64,000 bases of DNA from Candidatus Solirubrobacter pratensis (GCF_000425945.1 NZ_KE384480.1:1-64000); one strand, 5' to 3'. Positions 16,842-25,407 are shown, counted from the first letter of the stretch. The notes: generated from the sequence alone by a model not told the origin. Program-made: numbers and translations.

Positions 16842-17297
16842 TCAGCGGCGCGCGTGCCAGGCGAGCGCGGACGCTGTGAAGAGGAGCGTCAGCGCGCCGC
16901 CGAGCAGGAGGTACAGGCCCCAGGCGGGATCCAGGTACCGGTACTGCACGCCGAAGACGGTGAAGACGCCGCCCGACTGGATCTTGCTCCAGGTCACGAC
17001 CGCCCCGGCCGCGGCGAGCGCCCCGATCACGGCCGCCCCGACGAGCAGGAGGCGAACCGGACGCAGCTGATAGAGGCCCAGCGCGGTCATGGCAACGAGA
17101 CCAACCGCGACGTCGCTCCAGCCGTGGAAGCGGGTGCCGCTGAACGACTCGAACGTGAACGCGGTCGCCCACGGAGCGATGCCGCCGACGATGATGCCGA
17201 GCGAGCCCAGCATCGCCATCCAGAACGCCACCGGCTGTGCGGCGACCGTTCCCGGCAGCACTGCGCCGCGATCGGCCGAATGCGGTTGCTCTGACAT
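16842..17297 (-). CDS. Four-helix integral membrane protein
   Basis: 151 aa with four hydrophobic segments (about residues 24-45, 65-85, 90-108 and 126-146). Between TM1 and TM2 is an aromatic extracytoplasmic loop (FTFESFSGTRFHGW), and another aromatic loop (FTVFGVQYRYLDPAWG) lies between TM3 and TM4. The WxxxFxFESFSGTxxxGW pattern is one I associate with small actinobacterial membrane proteins of unknown function. No charged transport motif is present. There is no obvious Shine-Dalgarno before ATG 17297. No partner gene is adjacent on the same strand. Confidence 0.75.
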   Translation of the reverse strand: MSEQPHSADRGAVLPGTVAAQPVAFWMAMLGSLGIIVGGIAPWATAFTFESFSGTRFHGWSDVAVGLVAMTALGLYQLRPVRLLLVGAAVIGALAAAGAVVTWSKIQSGGVFTVFGVQYRYLDPAWGLYLLLGGALTLLFTASALAWHARR

Positions 17298-17476
17298 CGT
17301 TCGAGGCTATGCCACGCCTGCGGCCGAGTGCGCGGGCCCAAGGTGCGGCGAGATCTGACCGATGGTTGGGCCGGTCGGCTATCGAGCGCCAAGGCTCTCG
17401 ACCTGCCCCGGCGACCGCCGCCGAGCTGGGCCTCGCCGGGGGCGCGCGGATCGCCCGCGCGCCACCCGGCTCGCGA

Positions 17477-18064
17477 TCAGAACGCGATCACGTCCAGCAG
17501 GAGCAAGAGGCCGAACACCCACGCGGTGGCGATCCCTTCCAGCACCGCCAGCCCACCGGCGAGCCGGGCGATGGGCCGGTCGAGCGCGAGCAGCATGAAG
17601 AACAGGAACCACAGCACCGCCCATGCGAACCAGCAGATCCCCAGGTAGATCGAGGCGTCGTCGCCGTTCGCGTTAGCGAGCGTGTAGATCCCCGCGGGTA
17701 TCGCGGTCACGGCCACGAACAGGCAGTACCAGCCGAACCCGCGGCCGCCGGCGTTGAGGAAGCCGTTGGCCGCCACCCAGAGGTAGGTGAACGCGAACAG
17801 CAGGATCAACCCGCCTGCGCGGATCGACGGCAGGTCCTGGCTGCGATTGCCCTGGACCATCAGCGTGACGGCGGCGACCACGCCGACGAAGCCGGTGAAG
17901 ACGTTGATCACCGCGACCTCGCGGCCCTGGATGAAGAACGGATGCGCCTCGCCGGCCCGCGCGGCCGCCTCGCCGGCCCCCGCGAGACGCGCCTGGCCGA
18001 TGAGCCAGATGCCGTTGATCACGAGCACCGCGCCGACGTACAGAAGCACCACGCCGAGCAGCAT
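17477..18064 (-). CDS. amiS: AmiS/UreI-family amide or urea channel
   Basis: 195 aa with six to seven hydrophobic helices. The N-terminus MLLGVVLLYVGAVLVINGIW and the motif EVAVINVFTGFVG match the AmiS/UreI family (PF02293), proton-gated urea or short-chain amide channels. ATG 18064 has GGAGGAG in front. It is the last gene of an operon with formamidase and FmdB, so it most likely admits formamide or acetamide for the hydrolase. The loop between TM1 and TM2 (AGAGEAAARAGEAHPFFIQG) is longer than in UreI. Confidence 0.9.
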   Translation of the reverse strand: MLLGVVLLYVGAVLVINGIWLIGQARLAGAGEAAARAGEAHPFFIQGREVAVINVFTGFVGVVAAVTLMVQGNRSQDLPSIRAGGLILLFAFTYLWVAANGFLNAGGRGFGWYCLFVAVTAIPAGIYTLANANGDDASIYLGICWFAWAVLWFLFFMLLALDRPIARLAGGLAVLEGIATAWVFGLLLLLDVIAF

Positions 18065-18086
18065 CGTTGACTCCTCCTTCGCTCCC

Positions 18087-18362
18087 TCAGTGCGCGAGCA
18101 CCCACGACGGCGCCGGAGCGTGCCGGTGGCTCATCGGGCGGCCGCGCTTCTCGCCCACGACGTCGGGCTCATGCGCGCTCTTCTCCTCGCGCTCGAGCGC
18201 ACAGCGCAGGGGCCTGGTGAGCAGCGCGAGGCCCGGCGGGCTGAACACCCGGCGAGCCTCGCCACCGCATGCGGGGCAGGCTGCCGGATCGCTCGCGTCG
18301 GCCATCGGCCGGAGCTCCTCGAACGGGCCGCAGCCCTCGCACATGAACTCGTAGAACGGCAC
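18087..18362 (-). CDS. fmdB: FmdB-type zinc ribbon protein
   Basis: 91 aa from GTG 18362, only 5 nt after the formamidase stop. The N-terminus MPFYEFMCEGCG and the second knuckle CPACGG give a four-cysteine zinc ribbon (C8, C11, C29, C32) typical of FmdB proteins, which accompany formamidase genes and were proposed to regulate them. The C-terminal 45 residues are basic, His-rich and variable. Its place between fmdA and amiS supports a role in the amide operon. Confidence 0.88.
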   Translation of the reverse strand: MPFYEFMCEGCGPFEELRPMADASDPAACPACGGEARRVFSPPGLALLTRPLRCALEREEKSAHEPDVVGEKRGRPMSHRHAPAPSWVLAH

Positions 18363-18367
18363 GGTCC

Positions 18368-19621
18368 CTAGCTCGTCCTCGCGGGTTCGCCGCGCGACGC
18401 CGACTCCGGGCCTTCCTGCCTGGGGCGAACGTCGAAGTCGAAGACCGCGGTCGGCAGGTAGAGCGAGCAGCACGCGTTCGGGATGTCGACCACGCCGGAG
18501 ATCCGCCCCTCGATCGGCGCCGATCCGAGCAGCAGGTACGCCTGCTCTCCCGAGTAGCCGAACTTGCGCAGGTACTCGATCGCGTTCAAGCACGCCCGGC
18601 GATAGGCGATCGACGCGTCCAGGTAGTAGTTCTCGCCTGTGGTCTCGTCCACCGAGACCCCGATGAAGGTGAGGAACTCGCTGTAACGGGGCTCGATCCG
18701 ACCCGGGATCAACATCGGGTTGGTCGTGATCCCGTACTTGTTCATGCCGTCCTTGATCAGGTCGACGCCGAAGTCGATGTAGCCGCCCATCTCGATCGCG
18801 CCGCAGAATGTGATCTCGCCGTCGCCCTGCGAGTAGTGCAGGTCACCGCCGGAGAGCTTCGCGCCCGACACGTGGACCGGGTAGTAGACCCGGCTGCCGC
18901 GCGTGAAGTTCTTGATGTCGTGATTGCCGCCGTTCTCGCGCGCGGGAACCGTCCGCGCGCCCTCGCGCCCGACGCGATCGCGCTCGGCGCCATCCAGCGT
19001 GCCGGCGAGCACGCCCTCCTCGAGCGGCGGCAGCGCCAGCGGAGGCACCCGCTCGGGATCCTTGTCGATCAGGGCCTGTTCGCGGCGATTCCACTCCGCC
19101 AGCAGGTCCGCCGACGGCGCGGTCCCGAACAGCCCCGGGTGGGTGATGCCGGTGTAGCGCACACCCGGGATGTGACGCGACGTGGCGTCGTGGCCGTGGA
19201 AGTCCCAGATCGCCTTGTAGGCGTCTGGGAAGTGGTCGGTCAGGAACCCGCCGCCGTTGACCTTCGCGAACACGCCGGTGTAGCCCCACCCCTGCCCCGG
19301 GGCGTCGCCGGACTCCTGCGGCGGCTGGCAGGGGCCGAGGTCGAGGATGTCCACCACGAGCAGATCGCCCGGCTCGGCACCCTGGATCTCGACCGGGCCA
19401 CTGAGCATGTGGCAGACCGACAGGTTGACGTCGCGCACATCGTTGGCGGAGTCGTTGTTGCCGAGCTGCGCATCGGTCCACTCGCGGCACTCCACCCGGA
19501 ACTCACTTCCCGGCGTCACCGACGCCGCAGGCGGGATGTCGGGGTGCCAGCGGTTGTGGCCGGGTACAGCCTGGTCGGCCATCGACTTGGACTGGTCGAC
19601 GCTGAAGACCACCTCGGGCAT
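18368..19621 (-). CDS. fmdA: Formamidase (acetamidase/formamidase family)
   Basis: 417 aa from ATG 19621, with AGAGGAGGA as Shine-Dalgarno. The N-terminus VVFSVDQSKSMADQAVPGHNRWHPDIP, the mid-region motif (FAKVNGGGFLTDHFPDAYKA) and GGDLHYSQGDGEITFCGAIE are hallmarks of formamidase FmdA (EC 3.5.1.49), which hydrolyses formamide to formate and ammonia in the cytoplasm. Length matches the family (about 410). With FmdB and AmiS downstream it forms a nitrogen-scavenging operon. The ABC importer of the liv type nearby could serve a related substrate, but that is speculation. Confidence 0.94.
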   Translation of the reverse strand: MPEVVFSVDQSKSMADQAVPGHNRWHPDIPPAASVTPGSEFRVECREWTDAQLGNNDSANDVRDVNLSVCHMLSGPVEIQGAEPGDLLVVDILDLGPCQPPQESGDAPGQGWGYTGVFAKVNGGGFLTDHFPDAYKAIWDFHGHDATSRHIPGVRYTGITHPGLFGTAPSADLLAEWNRREQALIDKDPERVPPLALPPLEEGVLAGTLDGAERDRVGREGARTVPARENGGNHDIKNFTRGSRVYYPVHVSGAKLSGGDLHYSQGDGEITFCGAIEMGGYIDFGVDLIKDGMNKYGITTNPMLIPGRIEPRYSEFLTFIGVSVDETTGENYYLDASIAYRRACLNAIEYLRKFGYSGEQAYLLLGSAPIEGRISGVVDIPNACCSLYLPTAVFDFDVRPRQEGPESASRGEPARTS

Positions 19622-19817
19622 CGGCGTCCTCCTCTGGTTGATGCCTCACCGCGCCGACGCCAGCGGCCGGCGCAGCACGGTTGTAAGAAGCGCGCTGCGC
19701 GCGGTCAAGGCCGTTCTCGCCGGCGTGTGCAGGATGCACGAGATGTGACGCCGGAATGGCGCGGATCGGTTCGCGGCGCACCTCTACGCCGCGCGCGAGG
19801 CTGCAGGCTTGCAGGCA
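19622..19817. promoter_or_regulatory. Divergent intergenic region between fmdA and crcB
   Basis: 196 nt that must hold the promoters of the amide operon and the fluoride operon. I see no clear -35/-10 pair. The region contains TGACGCC-like pieces, but the conserved pairing of a fluoride riboswitch is not evident, so none is called. Confidence 0.4.
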
Positions 19818-20198
19818 ATGATGCGCGCGCTCGCCGTCGCAGCCGGCGGCGCCCTCGGTGCGCTGGCACGCGGCGGTGTCGGGAGGGCGCTGCCCACCCG
19901 CCCCGGGGAGTGGCCGTGGGCGACGTTCACGGTCAACCTCGCGGGCACGCTGGTGCTCGCATGGGCGACGACGCGACTGGCGGAGATGGTGGCGCCGACG
20001 CGGTACGTCCGGCTTGTGCTCGGAACGGGCTTCTGCGGCGCGCTGACGACGTTCTCCAGCTTCCAGGTGGAGACGATCCGGCTCGCGCGCGACGGCCATG
20101 CCCGGATGGCGGCGGAGTATGCGACCGTGAGCCTGCTGGCGGGCATGCTCGCGGCGGCCGCCGCGACCGTGGCCGCGCGGAGGCGGCGCTACGGGTGA
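19818..20198 (+). CDS. crcB: Fluoride channel subunit Fluc/CrcB (first copy)
   Basis: 126 aa from ATG 19818; a second ATG follows at once and a TTG lies 9 nt earlier. Four membrane helices. The Fluc signature is present: GGALGALARGGVGR in TM1, TFTVNLAGTLVLAW in TM2 with its conserved Asn, and GFCGALTTFSSFQVET in TM3 with the TTFSSF break that coordinates Na+ and fluoride. It exports fluoride passively as a dual-topology dimer; with the next gene it may form the heterodimer seen in paired-gene organisms. It overlaps the second copy by 4 nt. Confidence 0.93.
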   Translation: MMRALAVAAGGALGALARGGVGRALPTRPGEWPWATFTVNLAGTLVLAWATTRLAEMVAPTRYVRLVLGTGFCGALTTFSSFQVETIRLARDGHARMAAEYATVSLLAGMLAAAAATVAARRRRYG

Positions 20199-20566
20199 GC
20201 GGCGTGCTGGCGTGGATCGGGGTGGCGCTGCTCGGCGCCGCCGGCGCGTGCGCGCGCTTCTACGTCGGCGGCGCCGTCTCCGCGCGCCGGCCGAGCGCCT
20301 TCCCTCTCGGCACGTTCGTCGTCAACCTGTCGGGCGGCTTCCTGCTCGGTCTGCTGACCGGTCTGTCGGTGACCGGCCACGTGCTCCTCGTGCTGGGGAC
20401 CGGACTGCTCGGCGCGTACACCACGTTCTCGACTTGGATGGTGGAGGCGCAGCGCCTCGGCGAGGACGGCGCCTTCCCGACCGCGTGGCTGTACCTGCTC
20501 GGCTCGATGGGTGCCGGGCTGGCGATGACGTATGGCGGCTGGGTGTGCGGAGAAGCGCTGGGATGA
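20195..20566 (+). CDS. crcB: Fluoride channel subunit Fluc/CrcB (second copy)
   Basis: 123 aa from GTG 20195 (GTGA overlap with the first copy). Same fold: GAAGACARFYVGG, GTFVVNLSGGFLLG with the pore Asn, and GLLGAYTTFSTWMVEA. Compared with the first copy the third-helix break reads TTFSTW, which is common in one partner of paired Fluc proteins. In Gram-positives such pairs insert in opposite orientations and need each other. It is followed by a DUF190 gene with another 4-nt overlap, so all three are one transcript. Confidence 0.93.
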   Translation: MSGVLAWIGVALLGAAGACARFYVGGAVSARRPSAFPLGTFVVNLSGGFLLGLLTGLSVTGHVLLVLGTGLLGAYTTFSTWMVEAQRLGEDGAFPTAWLYLLGSMGAGLAMTYGGWVCGEALG

Positions 20567-21624
20567 TCGCCGACGCCCTGAGGCTCTCCGTGTACTTCGG
20601 CGAGTCGATCACCTCTGGGCCGCTGCTCGCAAGCGAGGCGCTGATGCGCGCGCTGCAGAGGCGCGGCATCGCGACCGCCGCCCTGCTGCGCGGGATCGAG
20701 GGCTTCGGCATCAACCGCCGCATCCACGCCGAGCGCTTCCCGGACGTGTCCACCGACCTGCCGCTGCTCGCCGTGGCCGTCGACGCCCGCCGTCGGATCG
20801 AGGCGGCGCTCGACGACGTCGATCGCGCGGTGCCGCGCGGCCTCGTCACGCTCGAGCACGCACGGCTCGCATCCGGCCCGGACGTCGCGGAGGCCGAGTT
20901 CCCTCCGGGACCCGGCCAGGCGGCGAAGCTGACGCTGTACTGCGGATCGGACGAGCGCGTGATGGGGCGGCCGGCGTACCGTCAGGCGGTGGCGACGCTG
21001 CGCCGCCACGGGGCGAGCGGGGCGATCGTGCTCGGTGGGGTCGACGGACTCGTCGGCGGCCGCCGGCGGCGTGCGACGCTGCTGCGCTCCAACGGCGCGC
21101 CGATGGTCGTCATCTCGGTCGCCCCGGCCGGCCTGCTGCAACCGTGCCTTCCATACCTCGCCGATCTTCTGCGGTCGCCGCTCGTGACGCTCGAGCGGAT
21201 CGCGCAGGTCAAGCACGACGGCGCCCTGCTCGAGCCTCTGCCAAGCAGCGCGCACGACGGCATCTGGCAGACGATCCGGGTCTACACGCGGCGGACGGCC
21301 CAGGTCGACGGCCGCCCGCTGTACGGCGAGCTGACCCGGCGGCTGCGGCGAGCGGACGCCGCCGGCGCGACGACGATCATGGGCGAGTGGGGCTTCTCCA
21401 GCGACGAGCCGCCGCACGGCGACAAGCTCGGGCGGGTCGCCAGCCACCGCCCGACCTACACCGTCTGCATCGATCGCCCGAGCCGGATCGCCGAGCTGTG
21501 GCCGGTCATCGACGAGCTGACCGCCGAGCACGCGATCGTGACGTCGCTGTTCGTGCCCGGCTACCGCGAGCGAGCCGCGGGCACCGCGCGCGGGACCCTG
21601 CGCGTCTCGGCCTTGACGCCTTAG
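20563..21624 (+). CDS. Triple DUF190 protein linked to fluoride channels
   Basis: 353 aa from ATG 20563, which overlaps the second crcB by 4 nt. Three DUF190 units follow each other: residues 4-105 (LRLSVYFGESITSG, then LLRGIEGFG), about 121-215 (LTLYCGSDERVMGRPAYRQA, then LGGVDGLV), and about 233-340 (RVYTRRTAQVDGRPLYGELT, then TIMGEWGFS). DUF190 proteins are normally a single domain of about 110 aa with a PII/GlnB-like fold and often sit next to crcB. The triple form could fold as a pseudo-trimer in one chain, since PII proteins are trimers. The ligand is unknown. Confidence 0.88.
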   Translation: MIADALRLSVYFGESITSGPLLASEALMRALQRRGIATAALLRGIEGFGINRRIHAERFPDVSTDLPLLAVAVDARRRIEAALDDVDRAVPRGLVTLEHARLASGPDVAEAEFPPGPGQAAKLTLYCGSDERVMGRPAYRQAVATLRRHGASGAIVLGGVDGLVGGRRRRATLLRSNGAPMVVISVAPAGLLQPCLPYLADLLRSPLVTLERIAQVKHDGALLEPLPSSAHDGIWQTIRVYTRRTAQVDGRPLYGELTRRLRRADAAGATTIMGEWGFSSDEPPHGDKLGRVASHRPTYTVCIDRPSRIAELWPVIDELTAEHAIVTSLFVPGYRERAAGTARGTLRVSALTP

Positions 21625-21625
21625 G

Positions 21626-22021
21626 TCAGGCGGCCTCGGCCTCGCCGTGCTGCCCGCAGACGCGATCGCAGTTGCAGTCGTCCTGCGTTCCGCGACCGAC
21701 GTCGTGGAAGAGGCAGCGATCGCCGCACGTGCAGCGGGGAACGAAGCCCTCCTCCAGCTCGTCGGGCCAGGGCAGCTCGCCGTCGACGTAGCGCTTGAAG
21801 TCAGGATCGCGATGGTGCAGCTGCAGCCGCAGGCCGGCGGCGGTGCGGGCGACGCCGATCTGGCGCACGAGCGGCTGCAGTTGATCGATCAGCGCCTGGA
21901 TCTCGGGGTCGCCGGTCCGTTTGAGCGCGCCTTCGAGGGCGCTCAACATGTTGACCCCGTAGCGGCTTGCGTCGTCCAGGTTGACTGAATGATGGAGCTG
22001 GATGCCGATGATCCGGCGCAT
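21626..22021 (-). CDS. Hypothetical protein with a C-terminal cysteine cluster
   Basis: 131 aa from ATG 22021, with AGGA 5 nt upstream; a longer reading from 22099 lacks this. The N-terminal 80 residues are mostly helical (LHHSVNLDDASRYGVNMLSA). The C-terminal 40 hold six Cys and several His (CTCGDRCLFHDVG, then CNCDRVCGQHG), suggesting a bound metal ion or cluster. The stop lies one base from that of the triple DUF190 gene (convergent). It is last of a three-gene minus-strand set. I do not recognise the family. Confidence 0.7.
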   Translation of the reverse strand: MRRIIGIQLHHSVNLDDASRYGVNMLSALEGALKRTGDPEIQALIDQLQPLVRQIGVARTAAGLRLQLHHRDPDFKRYVDGELPWPDELEEGFVPRCTCGDRCLFHDVGRGTQDDCNCDRVCGQHGEAEAA

Positions 22022-22028
22022 GTTGTTC

Positions 22029-22478
22029 CTAGCGGATTGGGGGGAGGGCAGAGACGTCGACGGCGTACCGATCGGCCACCGCCCGGGCGAGGCCGTCATC
22101 TCTCTCGAGCAGAAAGAGGTCGTACGGATATGCGAACTCGCTGCGCCAGCCGCGCCGATGCGTCACGGCGCGTCCCCAGCCGGAGACCCGTCCGATCGCC
22201 ACCGCGAGCGCGCGCTGCGGCCGTCGGCAGAACAGGAGCGGCACGCTGTCGTGGGTGCGATGGAGGTAGGCGAGCGCCTCGTCGCGGGCGCTGAACGCGT
22301 GGATGCCGCAGGCGTGGTGCGCCGCCGGGCGCGATCCGTGCACGCCGCAGCGCGCCTCGAGCGGGCGCCGCGCGGGCCAGACCGCGTCCACCCACCACGA
22401 CGCCAGTGCGGGCCCGTGCCGGCCCTCGACCACCTGCCAGCCGCGCCATCCGAGGAGCGGCTCCTGTACGACGTTCAA
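22029..22478 (-). CDS. Hypothetical GWRxW / Cys-His protein
   Basis: 149 aa from TTG 22478 (TTGA overlap with the preceding stop). It opens with LLGWRGWQVVEGRHGPALAS and contains AHHACGIHAF, a pattern I have seen in actinobacterial proteins of unknown function that usually read GWRxW...H..C.CGIYA. The second half is beta-rich (VPLLFCRRPQRALAVAIGRV, then GWRSEFAYPYDLFLLE). It is probably a cytosolic small domain, perhaps metal-binding. It is coupled by overlap to the Pro-rich mini-gene upstream, which supports the unusual TTG start. Confidence 0.7.
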   Translation of the reverse strand: MNVVQEPLLGWRGWQVVEGRHGPALASWWVDAVWPARRPLEARCGVHGSRPAAHHACGIHAFSARDEALAYLHRTHDSVPLLFCRRPQRALAVAIGRVSGWGRAVTHRRGWRSEFAYPYDLFLLERDDGLARAVADRYAVDVSALPPIR

Positions 22479-22612
22479 GCGGGTACAGGCTCCTTGGCGG
22501 GTTGCGGCTCGGCCGGACCCGGCAGCGGCGGCTCGAGCGGCAGCTCGCGCGGCAGCGGGAGTTCGGCGGGCCGGACCTCGATCTCGCGTTCGGGACGTCC
22601 GATGTCAGCCAT
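22475..22612 (-). CDS. 45-aa acidic proline-rich peptide
   Basis: MADIGRPEREIEVRPAELPL is followed by alternating Pro-Leu and Pro-Glu to the end. Very short peptides beginning M-x-D-I-G-x-P-E-R-x-I-E-V and continuing as Pro/Glu repeats recur in actinobacteria upstream of GWRxW proteins, as here, so I take it as real. ATG 22612 lacks a strong SD. Its TGA overlaps the TTG start of the next gene, implying coupling. Likely disordered; function unknown. Confidence 0.6.
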   Translation of the reverse strand: MADIGRPEREIEVRPAELPLPRELPLEPPLPGPAEPQPAKEPVPA

Positions 22613-22752
22613 CGTGCTGTCAGCTTGCCAACACGCGGCGGACCCCCCATAGACCCTTGGTCCAGTGCGGTAGGACCATACGACGAGTGCGCGGCTCACG
22701 AGATGGGGCTCCTGCCGGGCAGACGACACGGGGTTACACCGCGGGCGGGAAC

Positions 22753-23925
22753 GTGAGCGCAGCGCAGGGTGAGCCAGACGTCGCGGGGCCCTCTCCGGAG
22801 CTGGTGACCTCGCTTGTGCGCGTCGCGGTCGAGACCGACGCTCCAGCGCGGCTCATCCTTGCGGCCGAGAAGGTGCTGCGGCAGCCGCTCGGCCTGGCCG
22901 GGCCGTCCGGCGAGTCGCTCGGCCGTGCGCCCGACACCGAGACCGGCGAGCGCGCGCTCGCGATCGCCCGCGCGGCGGCGACGAACCGGCTGGTCGCGCC
23001 ACCCGGATGGCGGATTCTGAGCATCCATCGGTCGTCGTCCCGGTTCGGGTTCCTGGCTATCGGCGAGATCGACGGCGAAGGCCACAACAACCGGCAGCTC
23101 GTCGAGCTGCTCTCGGCGCTGCTCGCCGACCAGCTCCAGCGCGCCATGCTGCTACGGGCGCGGACGACCGAGATGCTGCGGCGGATCATCTGCGACTCCG
23201 ACGTCGGCCCCGCGCGTGCCCGACGCGAAGCCGCCGGCTGTGGGCTCGAGCTGGCCGACATGTACTGGGCCGCGATACTGGGTTGGCGCGGGCGCGCTCC
23301 GCGGCCTGAGGTCGCCGAGGCGATCGACGGCGAGGCTCGCGAAGAGCCGAGCGGCGCGCTGAGCGTGCTGCTCGGTGAGCGGATCGCCCTCCTCCATCCG
23401 GGCCAGGGCGCCGATGGCAGCGCGCGAGCGCTGGAGTGGTTCCGCAAGGTCGCGGGACGCGCGCGGCGCCTCGCTCCCATCGCGCGTCCGCAGGTGATCG
23501 TCGGCGAGCGCGCCCTGGCCCTCGCCGACCTGAGCGGGGGCGTCGCCGAGCTCGACGCGCTGTGGCGCATGGGACCGCGCAGGGAGGACGATCAGCCCCT
23601 TGTGTCCGTGCGCCACTATGCGCTCGACCGCCTGCTCGCGCGCGTCGCCGAGACCGACGAGGCGCGCGAGTTCGTGCGCCGGCAGATCGGTCCGCTGCTC
23701 GCGTGGGACGGCGAGCATCAGGGCGGTCTGCTGACCGTGCTCGAGGCCGGGCTCGACTACCCGCGGCACGACGTGGCGGCCGCGCGCTGCTTCATGCACC
23801 GCAACACCTTCCGCCACCGGCTGCGCCATGCGACTGAGGTGCTGGGGGACACACTCGAGGATCCTGAGGCGCGGCTCGCCGTGCACGTCGCGCTCAAGCT
23901 GCGCCGATTGTCGCTCGTGCAATAG
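22753..23925 (+). CDS. PucR-family transcriptional regulator
   Basis: 390 aa from GTG 22753. The C-terminal 60 residues carry the PucR-type HTH (HTH_30): CFMHRNTFRHRLRHATEVLG, then AVHVALKLRRL. Upstream is a GGDEF-like/CdaR middle region (YWAAILGWRGR, then LLGERIALLHPG). The N-terminal 150 residues resemble a GAF-type sensor (LGLAGPSGESLGRAP, then FLAIGEIDGEGH). PucR proteins are activators of purine, amide or sugar-acid catabolism. The target is not evident from the neighbours; the nearby formamidase operon lies 3 kb upstream on the opposite strand. Transcription is probably monocistronic. Confidence 0.88.
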   Translation: MSAAQGEPDVAGPSPELVTSLVRVAVETDAPARLILAAEKVLRQPLGLAGPSGESLGRAPDTETGERALAIARAAATNRLVAPPGWRILSIHRSSSRFGFLAIGEIDGEGHNNRQLVELLSALLADQLQRAMLLRARTTEMLRRIICDSDVGPARARREAAGCGLELADMYWAAILGWRGRAPRPEVAEAIDGEAREEPSGALSVLLGERIALLHPGQGADGSARALEWFRKVAGRARRLAPIARPQVIVGERALALADLSGGVAELDALWRMGPRREDDQPLVSVRHYALDRLLARVAETDEAREFVRRQIGPLLAWDGEHQGGLLTVLEAGLDYPRHDVAAARCFMHRNTFRHRLRHATEVLGDTLEDPEARLAVHVALKLRRLSLVQ

Positions 23926-24061
23926 CAGGAGCCCGAGCTGCTCGCCGACGACACCCGTGCGTTCTTCGGCGCACGACCGTGGGATCCCGTCCGATAAGCG
24001 CATTCGGCGGCAGGGCGCCTAGAAGCAGGCACGTCGGGGGCGCTCGGCGGGTAGCTGAGCG

Positions 24062-25189
24062 GTGGTGGCCGCCGACTCGGATCTGGCTCGGGAGCCGCTC
24101 GGCGTGCTTCCGGCCCGGGTGATCGAGCGCATTCGTGCGCTTGCGGGTGGCGGCTTGGCCGCGATCTACCTGATCGATGTGGAGGGGGTGTGCCTGCTCC
24201 GTTTCGCGGGCGACGATGGCCTGCCGGAACGGCTCGAGGCCATCGGCGCCGTCGGACCGGAGTTCGAAGCCGAGAGCTCGCGGCAGGTGCGTCAGCAGCT
24301 CGTCAAGACCTGGCCGGAGTGTACGGTCGCGCCGCTGTGGGTCCTCGGCCGAGCGGTCGGCGTGCTCGCCACGACCGAAGCGGCCGGGGGCGCGTTGAGC
24401 GAACTGGCGTGCGCTGTCGCCCCGGCCTTCGAACTGGCGAGCGGGTTCACCGACGTCTTCGAGCGTGGGCGGCGGCGCAAGCGGCCGAGCACCGCCGCCG
24501 AGATCCAGCTGGAGCTGTTCCCTGCGCGGATCGCACGCCTGCGCGGCGGTCAGGTCGTCGCCAGCGTGCTGCCCGCCTACGACGTCGGCGGCGATTGGTT
24601 CGACCACGCCGAGAACCCCGAGGGCGTCTGGATCGCGACCGGTGACGCGATGGGCAAGGGGGTCCGCGCTGCGGCGATCTCGGCGGTCAGCATCGGGGCG
24701 TTTCGCACCAGCCGACGCCAAGGCGCGCAGCCATCAGAGTGCTGTCTGGAGATGCATCGCGCCGTCCACGATCTCGATTCGCACGCCTTCCTGACGGCGA
24801 TCGTGGGGCTGTGGCGCCCGACTCGCGACGAGCTTGCCTGGGCCAACTGCGGCCACCTTCCCCCGCTGCTGCTGCGCAACGGGACGGTGCGCGAGCTGCG
24901 CGGCGAAACGACCTATCCGCTCGGCATCCTGGACCGCGAGCGCGCGATTCCCAGCGCGACGATCCGGGTGCGCTCGGGCGATCGGATGCTGATCTACTCC
25001 GACGGGATCGTCGAAGCGCGGCGTCGCGACGGGACGCGGCTCGGTTCGGACTGGCTCCAAAGACTGCTCTTGCAGACCGCCGGGCTTCCCGCCTCCGCGA
25101 CGGTCGCGGCGATCGAGCGCGCGGTGCTCGACGCGACGGACGGGGAGGTCGCCGACGACGCGACACAGGTCCTGCTCGACGTCGATTGA
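24062..25189 (+). CDS. SpoIIE/RsbU-type PP2C serine phosphatase
   Basis: 375 aa from GTG 24062 (GTG 24065 equally likely; TAGCTG just before suggests a leaderless start). Residues about 20-140 form a GAF-like sensor (AAIYLIDVEGVCLLRFAG). Residues 155-375 are a SpoIIE phosphatase: GGDWFD, GDAMGKGVRAA, WANCGHLPPLLL, YSDGIVEARR and the last metal Asp in DDATQVLL. Such proteins dephosphorylate anti-anti-sigma factors in stress pathways. No anti-sigma or STAS gene is adjacent, so the partner is encoded elsewhere. Confidence 0.9.
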   Translation: MVAADSDLAREPLGVLPARVIERIRALAGGGLAAIYLIDVEGVCLLRFAGDDGLPERLEAIGAVGPEFEAESSRQVRQQLVKTWPECTVAPLWVLGRAVGVLATTEAAGGALSELACAVAPAFELASGFTDVFERGRRRKRPSTAAEIQLELFPARIARLRGGQVVASVLPAYDVGGDWFDHAENPEGVWIATGDAMGKGVRAAAISAVSIGAFRTSRRQGAQPSECCLEMHRAVHDLDSHAFLTAIVGLWRPTRDELAWANCGHLPPLLLRNGTVRELRGETTYPLGILDRERAIPSATIRVRSGDRMLIYSDGIVEARRRDGTRLGSDWLQRLLLQTAGLPASATVAAIERAVLDATDGEVADDATQVLLDVD

Positions 25190-25407
25190 GGTCGCTGCGT
25201 CACGCACATCTGTGGCTGCCGTGGCGGCGATGTCGCACGGCATCGCGACGTCGGGCATTGCGGCTCCTCCGGTGGACGAACCTCTCTATCGCCAGACGCG
25301 AGGGGTCGGGCCTGCCCGCGGGTGTGCTTAGGGGTCGCCCTACGGGGCCCGGTGCCAGACCACAACGACGGACGCTGGGAAGCACGCTGTGATGAAGGCC
25401 GCGCAGC

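Noticed and set aside
19622..19817. Fluoride riboswitch before the crcB pair
   Set aside because: Expected from context, but I could not find the conserved stems and loop sequence; a covariance search with the crcB RNA model would decide.
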